Virus record (IMG/VR): IMGVR_UViG_3300042945_001694
Coordinates: 1 to 34,708 of that record
Reading direction: 5' to 3' (one strand)
Length of the DNA stretch: 34,708 nucleotides
DNA from: a virus
Positions within the stretch are counted from its first letter, which is position 1, and every line of letters starts with the position of its first letter. A program made the translations under genes and the position numbers. The notes under the pieces were generated by a model. The model was not told the DNA's origin. It was given only the letters and a program-made list of their open reading frames with translations, and did no database searches. This document shows positions 1 through 7,413 of the stretch, in pieces.

Positions 1-2
1 AA

Positions 3-302
3 ATTTGCGATGTTTCGGGAAACGGAGCATTTCAAAGTTCTGATGTTCCTATACCAAAAATAATAGAACCTTCTCGTATGTTATCGGAATTTTCTTATTG
101 GAAACCACAAAAAGAATTTAGAATTCCACAAAGATATCAAGATCGGGTGGGTAAAGCAATGAAGAATAAAGACTTTACTTTGGTTTGGGAACTAGTAGAC
201 AAAGCATTTAAGAATAGTTTACCGAAAGGCTCTAGTTCTAGCGTACAAGAAGTTGCTGGAACATATTATGTAATTGTTAAAGAACCATATAAAAATGATT
301 GA
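3..302 (+). CDS. Hypothetical protein, 5'-truncated by window edge
   Basis: The reading frame is open from the first complete codon at position 3 to the TGA at 300-302, so this is the C-terminal part (about 99 residues) of a longer gene. An internal ATG at 78 has no ribosome-binding site before it and is unlikely to be the start. The visible part is basic and rich in K, E and aromatic residues (FSYWKPQKEFRIPQRYQDRV), with a hydrophobic end (TYYVIVKEPY). I do not recognise the family. The stop codon shares its A with the ATG of the HNH gene, so the two are probably translationally coupled. Confidence 0.7.
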   Translation: MCDVSGNGAFQSSDVPIPKIIEPSRMLSEFSYWKPQKEFRIPQRYQDRVGKAMKNKDFTLVWELVDKAFKNSLPKGSSSSVQEVAGTYYVIVKEPYKND

Positions 303-886
303 TGATGAAATTTATTGATAGACATAAAGTTTTAATTTTAAATAAAAGTTGGATACCTATTAATACAACTACTGCCAAACATTCTTTTTCTTTGATGTAT
401 TCAGATAATGCAAAGGGAATGATGATAGAAGAAGATAAAATAATTCCATTAGAATGGCATGAATGGGTTTCTTTAAAAGTTCATGAAACAGATAGAAAAG
501 TTAAAACGGTAAGGGGGTTTGTAAAAATTCCTACTGTTATAGTTTTAAATCATTATGATAATATACCAAGACAAACCGTAAAATTCACCCAAAAAAATCT
601 TTGGGAAAGAGATAATTTTACTTGTCAATATACTGGTAAAAAAATAACCAAACTCACAGGTAATATAGACCATGTTATTCCTAAATCACAAGGAGGAAAA
701 ACATCATGGGAAAATTGTGTATTGGCGCATAAAGAAATAAACGCCAGAAAAGCAGATAAGACACCAGAACAAGCAGGTTTGAAATTAATAAAAAAACCAT
801 CTGCGCCTAGATTCATGCCAGTTTCCTTCTATATTAGAAACAAAGACGAAATAGAAGATTGGAATTTATTTTTAAATGTAATTTAA
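302..886 (+). CDS. HNH endonuclease family protein
   Basis: A 194-residue protein of the bacterial/phage HNH family whose N-terminus reads VLILNKSWIPINTTTAKHSF (the usual form is vLN.sy.Pl...). The nuclease core lies at about residues 101-160: RDNFTCQYTGKK, then NIDHVIPKSQGGK with the catalytic DH pair at 123-124, then ENCV...EINARKADKTPEQAGLKL. The second Cys of the usual CxxC is Thr (CQYT) and the downstream CxxC is absent. I believe this variant also occurs in phage and Planctomycetes/Verrucomicrobia members, so it need not mean inactivity. The ATG at 302 is preferred to the TTG at 299 because it overlaps the upstream stop (TGATG). It could be a free-standing homing nuclease or a host-DNA/defence nuclease; the sequence does not decide. 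Confidence 0.85.
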   Translation: MMKFIDRHKVLILNKSWIPINTTTAKHSFSLMYSDNAKGMMIEEDKIIPLEWHEWVSLKVHETDRKVKTVRGFVKIPTVIVLNHYDNIPRQTVKFTQKNLWERDNFTCQYTGKKITKLTGNIDHVIPKSQGGKTSWENCVLAHKEINARKADKTPEQAGLKLIKKPSAPRFMPVSFYIRNKDEIEDWNLFLNVI

Positions 887-889
887 TTT

Positions 890-1174
890 ATGGAAAACAT
901 TATCGAAGAAATTACAACATTGACAGACGAGTGGTATCATTTGATAGGCAAGGATCACCATAAAGATCGAGATTGCCATTGGTATATCGAAACGAAATGG
1001 AGCTACGGCTATCCTCCAGTTTATACTGTTCAACATTATGGTTATATTATTGATAAAATTGAAGAAGAATGCGATTCTTATGAAAAAGCACTGATTGTTT
1101 TGAGAGACATTTTAAAAGAAAGAATAGAAGAAGAGAAAAAATCTAAAAAAGAAAACGAAGAAGATGGATGGTAA
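890..1174 (+). CDS. Hypothetical acidic protein
   Basis: A 94-residue protein starting three bases after the HNH stop. The N-terminal half is rich in Trp, Tyr and His (DEWYHLIGKDHHKDRDCHWY), followed by the segment ALIVLRDILKERIEEEKK, which is probably helical and charged to the end. There is no membrane segment or signal peptide. It resembles the small conserved orphans common in phage accessory operons, with no function I can name. It is followed by a TAATATG junction to the phosphoesterase. Confidence 0.7.
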   Translation: MENIIEEITTLTDEWYHLIGKDHHKDRDCHWYIETKWSYGYPPVYTVQHYGYIIDKIEEECDSYEKALIVLRDILKERIEEEKKSKKENEEDGW

Positions 1175-1175
1175 T

Positions 1176-1880
1176 ATGAAAACACTAAACAAAAACAAAC
1201 CTTTATTATTTTTAGGAGATCACCATGGATCTTGGGGATTATTATTTGAAATTATAAAAGATAAGAATATTGAAAATTGCACCATAATTTCTGTTGGAGA
1301 TCTTGGTATAGGATTTAAATATAAAAAAGAATCAGAGTATTCTCAATCAGAGAAACTTAGCAAAATGTTCAAAGAAAGAAATATTAACTTCTTTGGAATT
1401 AGAGGTAATCACGATGACCCTTATTTTTTTAAAGGAAAAAATAGAATTGTTTTTGAAAATTTTGAACTAATTGAAGATTATACTGTTGCAGAATATGAGG
1501 GTAAAACAATTCAATTTATTGGAGGTGCTGTTTCTATTGATAGAACTTCTCGTAAAGAAGGTGTTTCATATTGGGAAGACGAAGCTGTTAAATTAGATAG
1601 AGATAAATGCAAAGAAGTTGATATTCTTGTAACCCATACTGCTCCGTCTTGGTGTTTTCCACAACAGTTTAATGAAATGGTTTATGGTTGGGCATTGGAG
1701 GACGCATATCTTATAGGAGATCTTAGTAATGAAAGAGTAATAATGGATGAAATTTTTAAACTATGCAAACCAAAACTTCATCTTTATGGTCACTTTCATA
1801 GTTCTTGGACCGAAGAGATTAATGGATGCAAACACAAATTGTTAGATATTAATGAAATTTGGGGGAATACATATGTTTAA
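1176..1880 (+). CDS. Calcineurin-like metallophosphoesterase
   Basis: A 234-residue phosphoesterase with all signature blocks of the calcineurin-like superfamily: GDHHG (residues 14-18, replacing the usual D-x-H-G), GDLG (41-44), GNHDD (77-81), THTAP (153-157) and GHFH (205-208). These residues form a two-metal site. Substrate cannot be read from the sequence: nucleotides, RNA 2',3'-cyclic phosphate and phosphoprotein are all known for the superfamily. I chose ATG 1176 over the in-frame ATG at 1164 because the upstream stop and this ATG form TAATATG, a junction repeated six times in the window. A T4-type RNA ligase lies 2 kb downstream, so a role in RNA end repair is conceivable but unproven. 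Confidence 0.85.
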   Translation: MKTLNKNKPLLFLGDHHGSWGLLFEIIKDKNIENCTIISVGDLGIGFKYKKESEYSQSEKLSKMFKERNINFFGIRGNHDDPYFFKGKNRIVFENFELIEDYTVAEYEGKTIQFIGGAVSIDRTSRKEGVSYWEDEAVKLDRDKCKEVDILVTHTAPSWCFPQQFNEMVYGWALEDAYLIGDLSNERVIMDEIFKLCKPKLHLYGHFHSSWTEEINGCKHKLLDINEIWGNTYV

Positions 1881-2127
1881 TCTAAAAAGAATAAGTAGTA
1901 TTATGACAGATGCATTATCGGCAACGGAATGTTTTTTTTATAATTCTTCCGTTTATAGAGAATTTTTGGAAGAAAGAGAAGAAGTATTAAAACATAAGTG
2001 GTTGGAAAGTGAAAAAAAAGGATATGATATTGGTTACAGTGCTGCTCTAATCGATTGGATTATAAAATATAGAAGACAGTGGAGAAACCATAGAAAAAAT
2101 AAATTGTGTAAATATACATATGGTTAA
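1873..2127 (+). CDS. Hypothetical phage protein
   Basis: An 84-residue protein that overlaps the end of the phosphoesterase by 8 bases. The start at 1873 follows a purine-rich GGGGG stretch about 8 bases upstream; an in-frame ATG at 1852 would add seven residues but has no such site. The core, SEKKGYDIGYSAALIDWIIK, followed by a basic WRNHRK tail, resembles short phage orphans with a conserved GYDIG..AL.DWI pattern. No catalytic motif, signal peptide or membrane span is visible. It ends inside the start region of the first PATR protein (8-base overlap). Confidence 0.65.
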   Translation: MFNLKRISSIMTDALSATECFFYNSSVYREFLEEREEVLKHKWLESEKKGYDIGYSAALIDWIIKYRRQWRNHRKNKLCKYTYG

Positions 2128-3703
2128 AATATACGGAAAATCTCAAATATTCGCTAAGGCATTTTTTGTTCCTGTTCCTATTACGAGTATACCGCAATTA
2201 CCAACTACCATTATTTGGACAGGATTAGGTTCTAGTGATATTTGGAGTATTTCTTCCAACTGGAACACAAGACCACCACAAGCTTATGAAAGCTTCCAAT
2301 TTGCAGGAACTACAAGATTAACACCATTTAATAATCTAACAATAGATACACCTTTTAATGGAATAACCTTTAATTCTGGATCGGGAGCATTTACATTAAA
2401 CGGAAATAGATTTGTTTTAAATTCTGGTAGTATATCAAATAGTTCTATCAACATACAAACCATTAATAACGATATCGTTTTAGGTTCAAATGCAGGAACA
2501 ATAAATTGTGCTACTTCTTCTATTTTTCTTAATGGTAATATAAGTGGTTCTGGTAATTTAACAAAACTCGGAGCATCTACTTTATCATTAAGTGGTAATA
2601 ATACATATACTGGAAATACATATATAAGTGCGGGTATAATCGATATTTTAAACAGTAATCCATTTGGAACTGGTAGTGTTTACCTTTCAGGTCAATCTGG
2701 TGCATTAATCAGAATACCAACAACGGCAGCATCAACAAATACAATTATTAATAATCCAATTAATTTAAATGGCCAAAAAGTGGAAGGTGGTGTTTCTATT
2801 AGAGTAGATAAATCTGCAACATTTAATGGTTTATTAACACTTGGACCCGAAAATTTAACCAATAACATTTACATAGATAATAATGCTACTTTAACATTCA
2901 ATGGTGGCATTTCTGCATTTCCTACGATGGGAAGATTATTTAGAATACTAGGTAATTCAGGATCAGCTAAAACAGGAACGCTGGTTTTAAGTTCTGACCC
3001 TATTATTTTTGATAATACAGCAAGCTCTGGTATATATGCTGATCGAGCTTCGGTTAATGTGGTCGTAGCAGTATCAGGTAATAAATTTACTGCCATAAGA
3101 TTAGGAACTACTTTAAGAACAGATGTTCCATTAGCTATTAACAACGATATCCTAACATTAGGATTTCCTCGTCTTGGCAGCTTGCTGCTGCCTGGTATAG
3201 TTGACTTGAACGGAAACGATCAAATCGTTAATCGTTTAAATATTACAACGGGAACACCGTTTAATGATGTATTAAAAAATAATATTTTTAATAATTCTTC
3301 AACATTTGCTAATTTATCATTAAATAATACCGGTGGTAATTCAACATACACTGGAAGTATTTCTGGTAATATCAACCTTAATAAAATAGGATCCCAAACA
3401 TTAACTCTTTCTGGTAGTACAGCTTTAGGTATTGGACCAAGATACACAGGATTCACTGCAATATCTGCTGGAACTCTCATAAATTATGCATTGTCTTCCA
3501 ATCCTTCCAATAAAGTAAATTTTGCTCAATTTTCTAGAACCGCTTTGACAGTTAATTTTACAACTCCTCCAATTGTGGGTGATTCTTTTATTTTATTACC
3601 AGCAAGAACTGTTAATTTATATCCATCAGTAACATTACAAAATGGTGGTAGTAGAACAGCATCTTATAATTCTTCAACCTCAACTTTATCAATAATTACA
3701 TAA
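2120..3703 (+). CDS. Autotransporter-associated beta-strand repeat (PATR) protein, copy 1
   Basis: A 527-residue protein rich in Ser, Thr, Asn and Gly. It starts with a passenger-type lead-in (IIWTGLGSSDIWSISSNWN, then FAGTTRLTPFNNLTIDTPF) and carries PATR-like units such as ISGSGNLTKLGASTLSLSGN followed by NTYTGNTYISAG, and again INLNKIGSQTLTLSGSTALG. Such units normally build a right-handed beta-helix on bacterial surfaces. Here there is no signal peptide and no autotransporter barrel, so a virion fibre or decoration protein is more likely than secretion. It is a clear paralogue of the minus-strand gene at 7591-9144, with near-identical C-terminal ends (NYALSSNPSNK, VGDSFILLPART). It overlaps the preceding gene by 8 bases. 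TGTAAATA at 2107-2114 is one base off the late octamer. Confidence 0.8.
   Translation: MVKIYGKSQIFAKAFFVPVPITSIPQLPTTIIWTGLGSSDIWSISSNWNTRPPQAYESFQFAGTTRLTPFNNLTIDTPFNGITFNSGSGAFTLNGNRFVLNSGSISNSSINIQTINNDIVLGSNAGTINCATSSIFLNGNISGSGNLTKLGASTLSLSGNNTYTGNTYISAGIIDILNSNPFGTGSVYLSGQSGALIRIPTTAASTNTIINNPINLNGQKVEGGVSIRVDKSATFNGLLTLGPENLTNNIYIDNNATLTFNGGISAFPTMGRLFRILGNSGSAKTGTLVLSSDPIIFDNTASSGIYADRASVNVVVAVSGNKFTAIRLGTTLRTDVPLAINNDILTLGFPRLGSLLLPGIVDLNGNDQIVNRLNITTGTPFNDVLKNNIFNNSSTFANLSLNNTGGNSTYTGSISGNINLNKIGSQTLTLSGSTALGIGPRYTGFTAISAGTLINYALSSNPSNKVNFAQFSRTALTVNFTTPPIVGDSFILLPARTVNLYPSVTLQNGGSRTASYNSSTSTLSIIT
2415..2538 (+). repeat. 124-bp perfect inverted repeat, arm 1 (inside PATR copy 1)
   Basis: Read base by base, 2415-2538 is identical to the reverse complement of 8732-8855. 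Flanking sequence diverges immediately on both sides. The arm encodes about 41 residues near position 100-140 of both PATR proteins. Because the two copies are inverted, homologous recombination between them would invert the intervening 6.2 kb. Confidence 0.95.
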
Positions 3704-3704
3704 T

Positions 3705-3926
3705 ATGATTATACAAAAAAATACAAACAACTGGTCATTTAGTACAGAAGAACAAAACGGTCTTTGGCATTTAATATTCGACAATGATAAAAACGTGATA
3801 ACACTATTTGAATCTATTGGTATTACATCAACTCAAGAAAATCTCTTTGTTGGAACAAAAGAAGAATGCGAACAATACATAATAGACGAAGGACTATATT
3901 ACGCAATAATAGATGAAAACGAATAA
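3705..3926 (+). CDS. Hypothetical small acidic protein
   Basis: A 73-residue protein one base after the PATR stop (TAATATG junction). Sequence such as NGLWHLIFDNDKNVITLFES and VGTKEECEQYIIDEGLYYAI reads like a small globular alpha/beta protein; the KEECEQYI helix resembles orphan phage proteins that align a query-like strand with a following helix. No function can be assigned. Confidence 0.65.
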   Translation: MIIQKNTNNWSFSTEEQNGLWHLIFDNDKNVITLFESIGITSTQENLFVGTKEECEQYIIDEGLYYAIIDENE

Positions 3927-3993
3927 TAAAAAAATACTAGCATTTTTAATTTTAGTAATTTTCAGCGTAGCATATTTTTTATTGACTTTATAG
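3913..3993 (+). CDS. Putative 26-residue single-span membrane peptide
   Basis: A short frame overlaps the end of the preceding gene by 14 bases: ATG at 3913, stop TAG at 3991. The product begins MKTNNKKILAFLILVIFSVA and continues hydrophobic to its end, a positively charged N-terminus followed by one transmembrane helix. The overlap pattern matches other gene junctions here. No ribosome-binding site is obvious and the length is close to chance, so its expression is uncertain. Confidence 0.45.
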   Translation: MKTNNKKILAFLILVIFSVAYFLLTL

Positions 3994-4009
3994 ATATATA
4001 ATCTATCAT
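3982..4009 (+). promoter_or_regulatory. Sigma70-like promoter before RNA ligase gene
   Basis: TTGACT at 3982-3987, a 16-base spacer, then TATCAT at 4004-4009. Only 7 bases separate the -10 box from the ATG at 4017, so the predicted transcript would begin at or within a base or two of the start codon. The same geometry occurs before the genes at 6474, 9225 and 18355. Confidence 0.65.
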
Positions 4010-4016
4010 TAGATTG

Positions 4017-5102
4017 ATGAAAGTTAGTCTTCCTATAGAAGAGGGTTATTTTAATATTACTCCAAATGAATTTTGTGGATTATATTGTTGGCTGATAACT
4101 CCTGAAAGAGATGCAAAATGGAATAAAAACAATCTTTTTTATAGATCTTTAATTGTTGATAGAGAAGGAAACGTGTTGTCTTCTGGTTGGCCTAAATTCT
4201 TTAACTATGAAGAAAAACCAGATTGTTATCCTGATCCTAAAAATTTTAATGATTTGAAATATGAGGAAAAAAAGGATGGTTCCCTTTTAATTGCTGATTA
4301 TGTAAACGGTCAATTCTCTATGAGAACCAGAGGAACTGTTTCTTATAGAACTCAAGAAAATGCAAAAGATTTTGAATTACTTCCGCAAAGATACCCTAAA
4401 GTTGTTGAGTTTTTAAAAGAAAATCAACACCTCACTTTATTGTTTGAAATAGTAACCCCAAGTAATGTTATTGTAATAAGACCACAACAGTTAGAGTTTT
4501 ATTTTATTGGAGCAATAAACAAAAATGGAATGGTAGTAGTTTCATCTGCCGATTTAACCGACATCTGGAGAAAGATCGGGCCGATTCCAATGCCACAATT
4601 TTACAATTTTCTAGATACTAATGATATTTCTAAAATTGCAGAAAATATCAAAAATTGGAAAGGTAAAGAGGGAATTGTAATTTCTTACAATAACAATCAA
4701 AATAGAATAAAATTAAAATCGGATTGGTATCGATTCATTCATACTGTGAAATCTGAATTAAATTCAACGGATAATTTAATTGATTTTTATATAGAAAAAG
4801 AAATTCCTTCTTCGGAAGATTTTTATAAAATAATTGAAACTGATTTTGATTTTGAAATTGCAATTCAATTAAAAGATGAAATAGAAAAAATTTGCGATGC
4901 AGGAGAAAAAGCAAAAAAATATATTGACAATCTTCTCGAAATGATTCATGATATAAGAAAAGTAGAAACCAGAAAAGAACAAGCGGAAATGATAAAAAGA
5001 AATTGTGGTGAAAATTCCGGTTATGCTTTTTCAATTTTAGATAACAAAGAAATAACTAAAATACAGTGGTTTAAAATGATTAAAAAACATTATGAAAGTT
5101 AA
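4017..5102 (+). CDS. T4 Rnl1-type RNA ligase
   Basis: A 361-residue ATP-dependent RNA ligase that would seal RNA 3'-OH and 5'-phosphate ends through a lysyl-AMP intermediate. Nucleotidyltransferase motifs are in order: a pre-motif SLIVDREGNVLSSGWPKFFN (44-63), motif I EEKKDGSL with predicted catalytic Lys85, MRTRGT (102-107), motif IIIa-like LFEIVTP (141-147), motif IV EGIVIS (217-222) and motif V IKLKSDWY (230-237). The C-terminal 120 residues are helical and charged, as in Rnl1. T4 Rnl1 works with a polynucleotide kinase-phosphatase in tRNA repair against anticodon nucleases; no such partner is in the window. The ATG at 4017 is used rather than the TTG at 4014. It has its own promoter-like element and overlaps the next gene by 11 bases. 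Confidence 0.88.
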   Translation: MKVSLPIEEGYFNITPNEFCGLYCWLITPERDAKWNKNNLFYRSLIVDREGNVLSSGWPKFFNYEEKPDCYPDPKNFNDLKYEEKKDGSLLIADYVNGQFSMRTRGTVSYRTQENAKDFELLPQRYPKVVEFLKENQHLTLLFEIVTPSNVIVIRPQQLEFYFIGAINKNGMVVVSSADLTDIWRKIGPIPMPQFYNFLDTNDISKIAENIKNWKGKEGIVISYNNNQNRIKLKSDWYRFIHTVKSELNSTDNLIDFYIEKEIPSSEDFYKIIETDFDFEIAIQLKDEIEKICDAGEKAKKYIDNLLEMIHDIRKVETRKEQAEMIKRNCGENSGYAFSILDNKEITKIQWFKMIKKHYES

Positions 5103-5304
5103 AGAGTTGATAGAAATTTTACAAAAAGAAGATCCAGAAACATTGGTTATCGTTGATGGGTATGAAGGGGATTTTGATACTCCAAGAAACACACATCAAT
5201 TTTACGTCAAAAAACAGGAAGCAGAATGGTATTATGGTGAATATGAACCCTGCCCGAAAGAAGAACCAAGCGCAATAAGAGCAATTTTACTACCAAGACA
5301 ATAA
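5092..5304 (+). CDS. Conserved small phage protein
   Basis: A 70-residue protein of a type common in phage genomes: an N-terminal MKVKELIEILQKEDPETLVI followed by VDGYEGDFDTPRN and an acidic, Trp/Tyr-containing middle. The pattern (K-L-I-x-L-L-x-x-D-P-x-x-x-V) is shared by many uncharacterised phage proteins of 70-90 residues. It overlaps the RNA ligase by 11 bases and is followed by a TAATATG junction. Function unknown. Confidence 0.75.
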   Translation: MKVKELIEILQKEDPETLVIVDGYEGDFDTPRNTHQFYVKKQEAEWYYGEYEPCPKEEPSAIRAILLPRQ

Positions 5305-5305
5305 T

Positions 5306-5581
5306 ATGTATTTTAATTTTACAATAAGGAACTTTTGCAAACCGAGAAAAGAGTTTAAAAAATATTTTTCATTTTATAAACAACTTTCCAAATATAAAAA
5401 TGTAGAATTCGAAATATTTTATTCGGGAGATAACATTTTTCAATTTGAATTAGATTTTGCTCCAATTACAAGAGATCATGGTGGTTTGGGTATAAATTTA
5501 AATTTTTTGGGGTTTGAAGCTGGTTTTAGAATTTACGACTCCAGACATTGGGATTATAAAAATTGGTGTTGGGAAGAATAG
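5306..5581 (+). CDS. Conserved small phage protein (RDHGGL...YDSRHWDY type)
   Basis: A 91-residue protein ending RIYDSRHWDYKNWCWEE, preceded by APITRDHGGLGINLNFLGFE. This end pattern (RDH.GL....G....F..YD.RHWDY....W.) belongs to a widespread family of small phage orphans. It contains beta-strand-like hydrophobic stretches but no catalytic motif that I know. It is the last gene of a four-gene plus-strand run and converges on the homing endonuclease, with only 6 bases between the stops. Confidence 0.78.
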   Translation: MYFNFTIRNFCKPRKEFKKYFSFYKQLSKYKNVEFEIFYSGDNIFQFELDFAPITRDHGGLGINLNFLGFEAGFRIYDSRHWDYKNWCWEE

Positions 5582-5587
5582 TAATAT

Positions 5588-6361
5588 TTAAATTATACCT
5601 TTTATTTTTAATGAATTTAAATGTTTTTTATAATTTCCCGCATTGAAACATTTATTACAATGTTTACACTCAGTAGTAAGTGTTTTGGCTTTTTCTGATA
5701 TTTTTTTTCTAACATCTTTGTTTTTAGCGGGATTTAAATCGCCATTCATTTCTGGTCTTAATCTACCTTTACCAGTAGTTCCGTTTTTTAATTTTGTTTC
5801 TTTTGATTTTAACACCGCGATTTGTATCTGTTCTGGAGTTTTTTTGATATTTGCTATTTTATGTGATTCTGACATTTTTAATAATGTTTCTTTTGTATAT
5901 TTTCTACCTAAACATCGTTTATGTCCTTTAGCTGCTTCTGATAATTTTCTTTTCGTTTCTTCTGTATGTTTTTTTCCGAAAAAGTGATTATTAGGCCCAC
6001 TAATTGTTTTCCTAAATTCTTCACTTCTTATCACACCGCATGGACCCGTTCCCCCATCACATCTATTTCTTAAAATTCCTGTATCATTATCAATTCTACC
6101 CCACCAATTTATTAGTCTTCTTTCTAATGCGAATGCTCCTAACTCTGTTAAATTGTTTTCTAAAATTACTATATATTTTTTATTCGGCATATGTACAGAG
6201 GTATGTTTCCCTTTTCTGTCATTAGTCCATGCTCTTCTACCGCTACCTTTGCCTATATAATATGGTGTTCCAGCCTTGGCAATTTTAGAATTTTTTTCAC
6301 GTATATATGCGTATACGTAAAACCTTAAAGGGTTATTATTGTTTTTCATAGTTTGTCGCAT
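5588..6361 (-). CDS. GIY-YIG homing endonuclease with NUMOD3 repeats
   Basis: A 257-residue free-standing homing endonuclease. The GIY-YIG core has YVYAYI (15-20) and YYIGKG (34-39) as the two signature triads, R42/R43, and Glu80 in ALERRLINWWGRI as the likely metal ligand. DNA-binding NUMOD3-like units follow: GPNNHFFGKKHTEETKRKLS (122-141), then GRKYTKETLLKMSESHK and a weaker third unit near 207-226. The C-terminus has a small zinc-finger-like C232-x2-C235...H247. It lies opposite to its neighbours, as expected of an inserted selfish gene. The start may be Met1 (6361) or Met5 (6349). A hairpin upstream would mask GGTGGAG, its best Shine-Dalgarno. Confidence 0.9.
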   Translation of the reverse strand: MRQTMKNNNNPLRFYVYAYIREKNSKIAKAGTPYYIGKGSGRRAWTNDRKGKHTSVHMPNKKYIVILENNLTELGAFALERRLINWWGRIDNDTGILRNRCDGGTGPCGVIRSEEFRKTISGPNNHFFGKKHTEETKRKLSEAAKGHKRCLGRKYTKETLLKMSESHKIANIKKTPEQIQIAVLKSKETKLKNGTTGKGRLRPEMNGDLNPAKNKDVRKKISEKAKTLTTECKHCNKCFNAGNYKKHLNSLKIKGII

Positions 6362-6403
6362 AAATATTTATCTCCACCGTGTTACTTTTTCATAGTTGTC
6401 GCA
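6342..6403. repeat. Imperfect direct repeat over the start of the GIY-YIG gene
   Basis: TTTTTCATAGTTTGTCGCA at 6342-6360 recurs as TTTTTCATAGTTGTCGCA (one T fewer) at 6386-6403, offset 44 bases. The first copy covers codons 1-6 of the endonuclease; the second lies in the loop of the upstream hairpin. It looks like a short tandem duplication of the gene start. Confidence 0.85.
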
Positions 6404-6430
6404 AACTTTTATTTTTAACACGGTGGAGAT
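6370..6430 (-). promoter_or_regulatory. Hairpin masking the ribosome-binding site of the GIY-YIG gene
   Basis: ATCTCCACCGTGTTA (6370-6384) is the exact reverse complement of TAACACGGTGGAGAT (6416-6430): a perfect 15-bp stem with a 31-base loop. On the minus-strand mRNA the start-proximal arm contains GGTGGAG, 10 bases before the ATG, so a transcript that includes both arms would hide it. GATAAATA (one base off TATAAATA) runs from this arm towards the ATG. On the plus strand the stem is followed by six T, so it could also act as a terminator before the 6438 promoter. Confidence 0.7.
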
Positions 6431-6437
6431 TTTTTTA

Positions 6438-6465
6438 TTGACATTTCTATAAAATATATTAATAT
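6438..6465 (+). promoter_or_regulatory. Sigma70-like promoter before gene at 6474
   Basis: TTGACA at 6438-6443, a 16-base spacer, then TAATAT at 6460-6465, 8 bases before the ATG at 6474. It follows directly on the hairpin and T-run at 6416-6437. Confidence 0.65.
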
Positions 6466-6473
6466 TGGTTTAT

Positions 6474-6983
6474 ATGAATCATGAATTAGAACTAAAATTA
6501 TACAATAAATACCCCAAAATTTTAAAAGACTGTGGGAAAAGTCCCATGGAATCTTGTATGGCGTTTTGGATTGAAACAGAGGATGGCTGGTATAATCTTC
6601 TGGATAAATGTATGGAAAAATTGCAATACTTCTGCGATCTTTGTTCAAAGAATGGTGAAGAGGTACAAGTTGTTGCTAACCAAATTAAAGAAAAGTACAG
6701 CACCCTCCGTTTTTACGTAAGTGTCTATGGTGCAAATAGTATTGAAAATGATATTATAGATGACATTATTAATCAAGCAGAAGCAGAGTCCGCTAGAACA
6801 TGTGAAGTGTCAGGAAAATATGGTGAATCTTGCAAACGAGGTGGTTGGTATAAAACTCTCTGTTACGAAGAAGCAAGAAAGCTAGGATATGTAGCTTGTA
6901 ACGAATCAACCGAAGCTTACTGGAAAGAAAAAGACGCAAAAGGAGAAAAAAATGACGACCACGAAGAACTTGGAACAACTTGA
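6474..6983 (+). CDS. Conserved phage protein with Cys-rich C-terminal motif
   Basis: A 169-residue member of a common phage/bacterial orphan family: the N-terminus ELKLYNKYPKILKD, then AFWIETEDGWYNLLDKCMEK, VVANQIKEKYSTLRFYVSVY and a terminal TCEVSGKYGE...GWYKTLCYEEARK. In many relatives the last part is a CxxCG...WxxTLCxxC zinc-ribbon; here the second Cys is Ser (CEVS) and the last Cys is Tyr, so metal binding may be lost. The ATG at 6474 fits the promoter; the TTG at 6465 would lie inside the -10 box. The last 32 bases overlap the next gene. Function unknown. Confidence 0.82.
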   Translation: MNHELELKLYNKYPKILKDCGKSPMESCMAFWIETEDGWYNLLDKCMEKLQYFCDLCSKNGEEVQVVANQIKEKYSTLRFYVSVYGANSIENDIIDDIINQAEAESARTCEVSGKYGESCKRGGWYKTLCYEEARKLGYVACNESTEAYWKEKDAKGEKNDDHEELGTT

Positions 6984-7413
6984 AGAGTTTGCATTTTATG
7001 AAAGTGGATTGTCTGCTGATGGATGTTTAGAAAAAATAGATTATTATACAAACGAAGCCATTAAAAGATACGGTAGAATTCTTGTAGAAAAACAAAAAGA
7101 AAACTTCATAAACGGATTTCAAGGATGTTGCTATACATGCGAACCTGTTGGAATACTTAATCAAAAGCTGGAAGAACAACTTAGAGCAATTGAAGAAGAT
7201 GGCACAGAAGAACATAACAATGCGGTAGAGCTTCGCATGAAACTTGCAGAATCTCTTGTTAAAAATGATGAACTTAAAAAAATAGCTAGAAAACTTTACG
7301 GTACAGTTCTTCATGTATATGAATTAGCCAAAGTAGATCCCTTGGTTGTAATCGGTCCCTCTCTATATAAAGAAGCGGCTGAAGGAGCAAAAGAATATGA
7401 AGATTTTGAATGA
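6952..7413 (+). CDS. Hypothetical protein, helical
   Basis: A 153-residue protein with a clear AGGAG six to seven bases before its ATG, one of the few strong Shine-Dalgarno sites here. It overlaps the previous gene by 32 bases. It is mostly charged helix (LEEQLRAIEEDGTEEHNNAV), with a CCYTCEP cysteine cluster around residue 60 that could bind metal or form disulfides. The hydrophobic segment VDPLVVIGPSLY near the end is too short to be a membrane span. I do not recognise the family. Confidence 0.75.
   Translation: MTTTKNLEQLEEFAFYESGLSADGCLEKIDYYTNEAIKRYGRILVEKQKENFINGFQGCCYTCEPVGILNQKLEEQLRAIEEDGTEEHNNAVELRMKLAESLVKNDELKKIARKLYGTVLHVYELAKVDPLVVIGPSLYKEAAEGAKEYEDFE

Noticed and set aside
625-816. 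Minus-strand frame inside the HNH gene
   Set aside because: It is antisense to a well-supported coding region and lacks any start signal.
3982-4002. A shorter TTGACT...TATAAT pair (9-base spacer) before the RNA ligase
   Set aside because: The spacer is too short for sigma70; the 16-base spacing to TATCAT matches the other three promoters.
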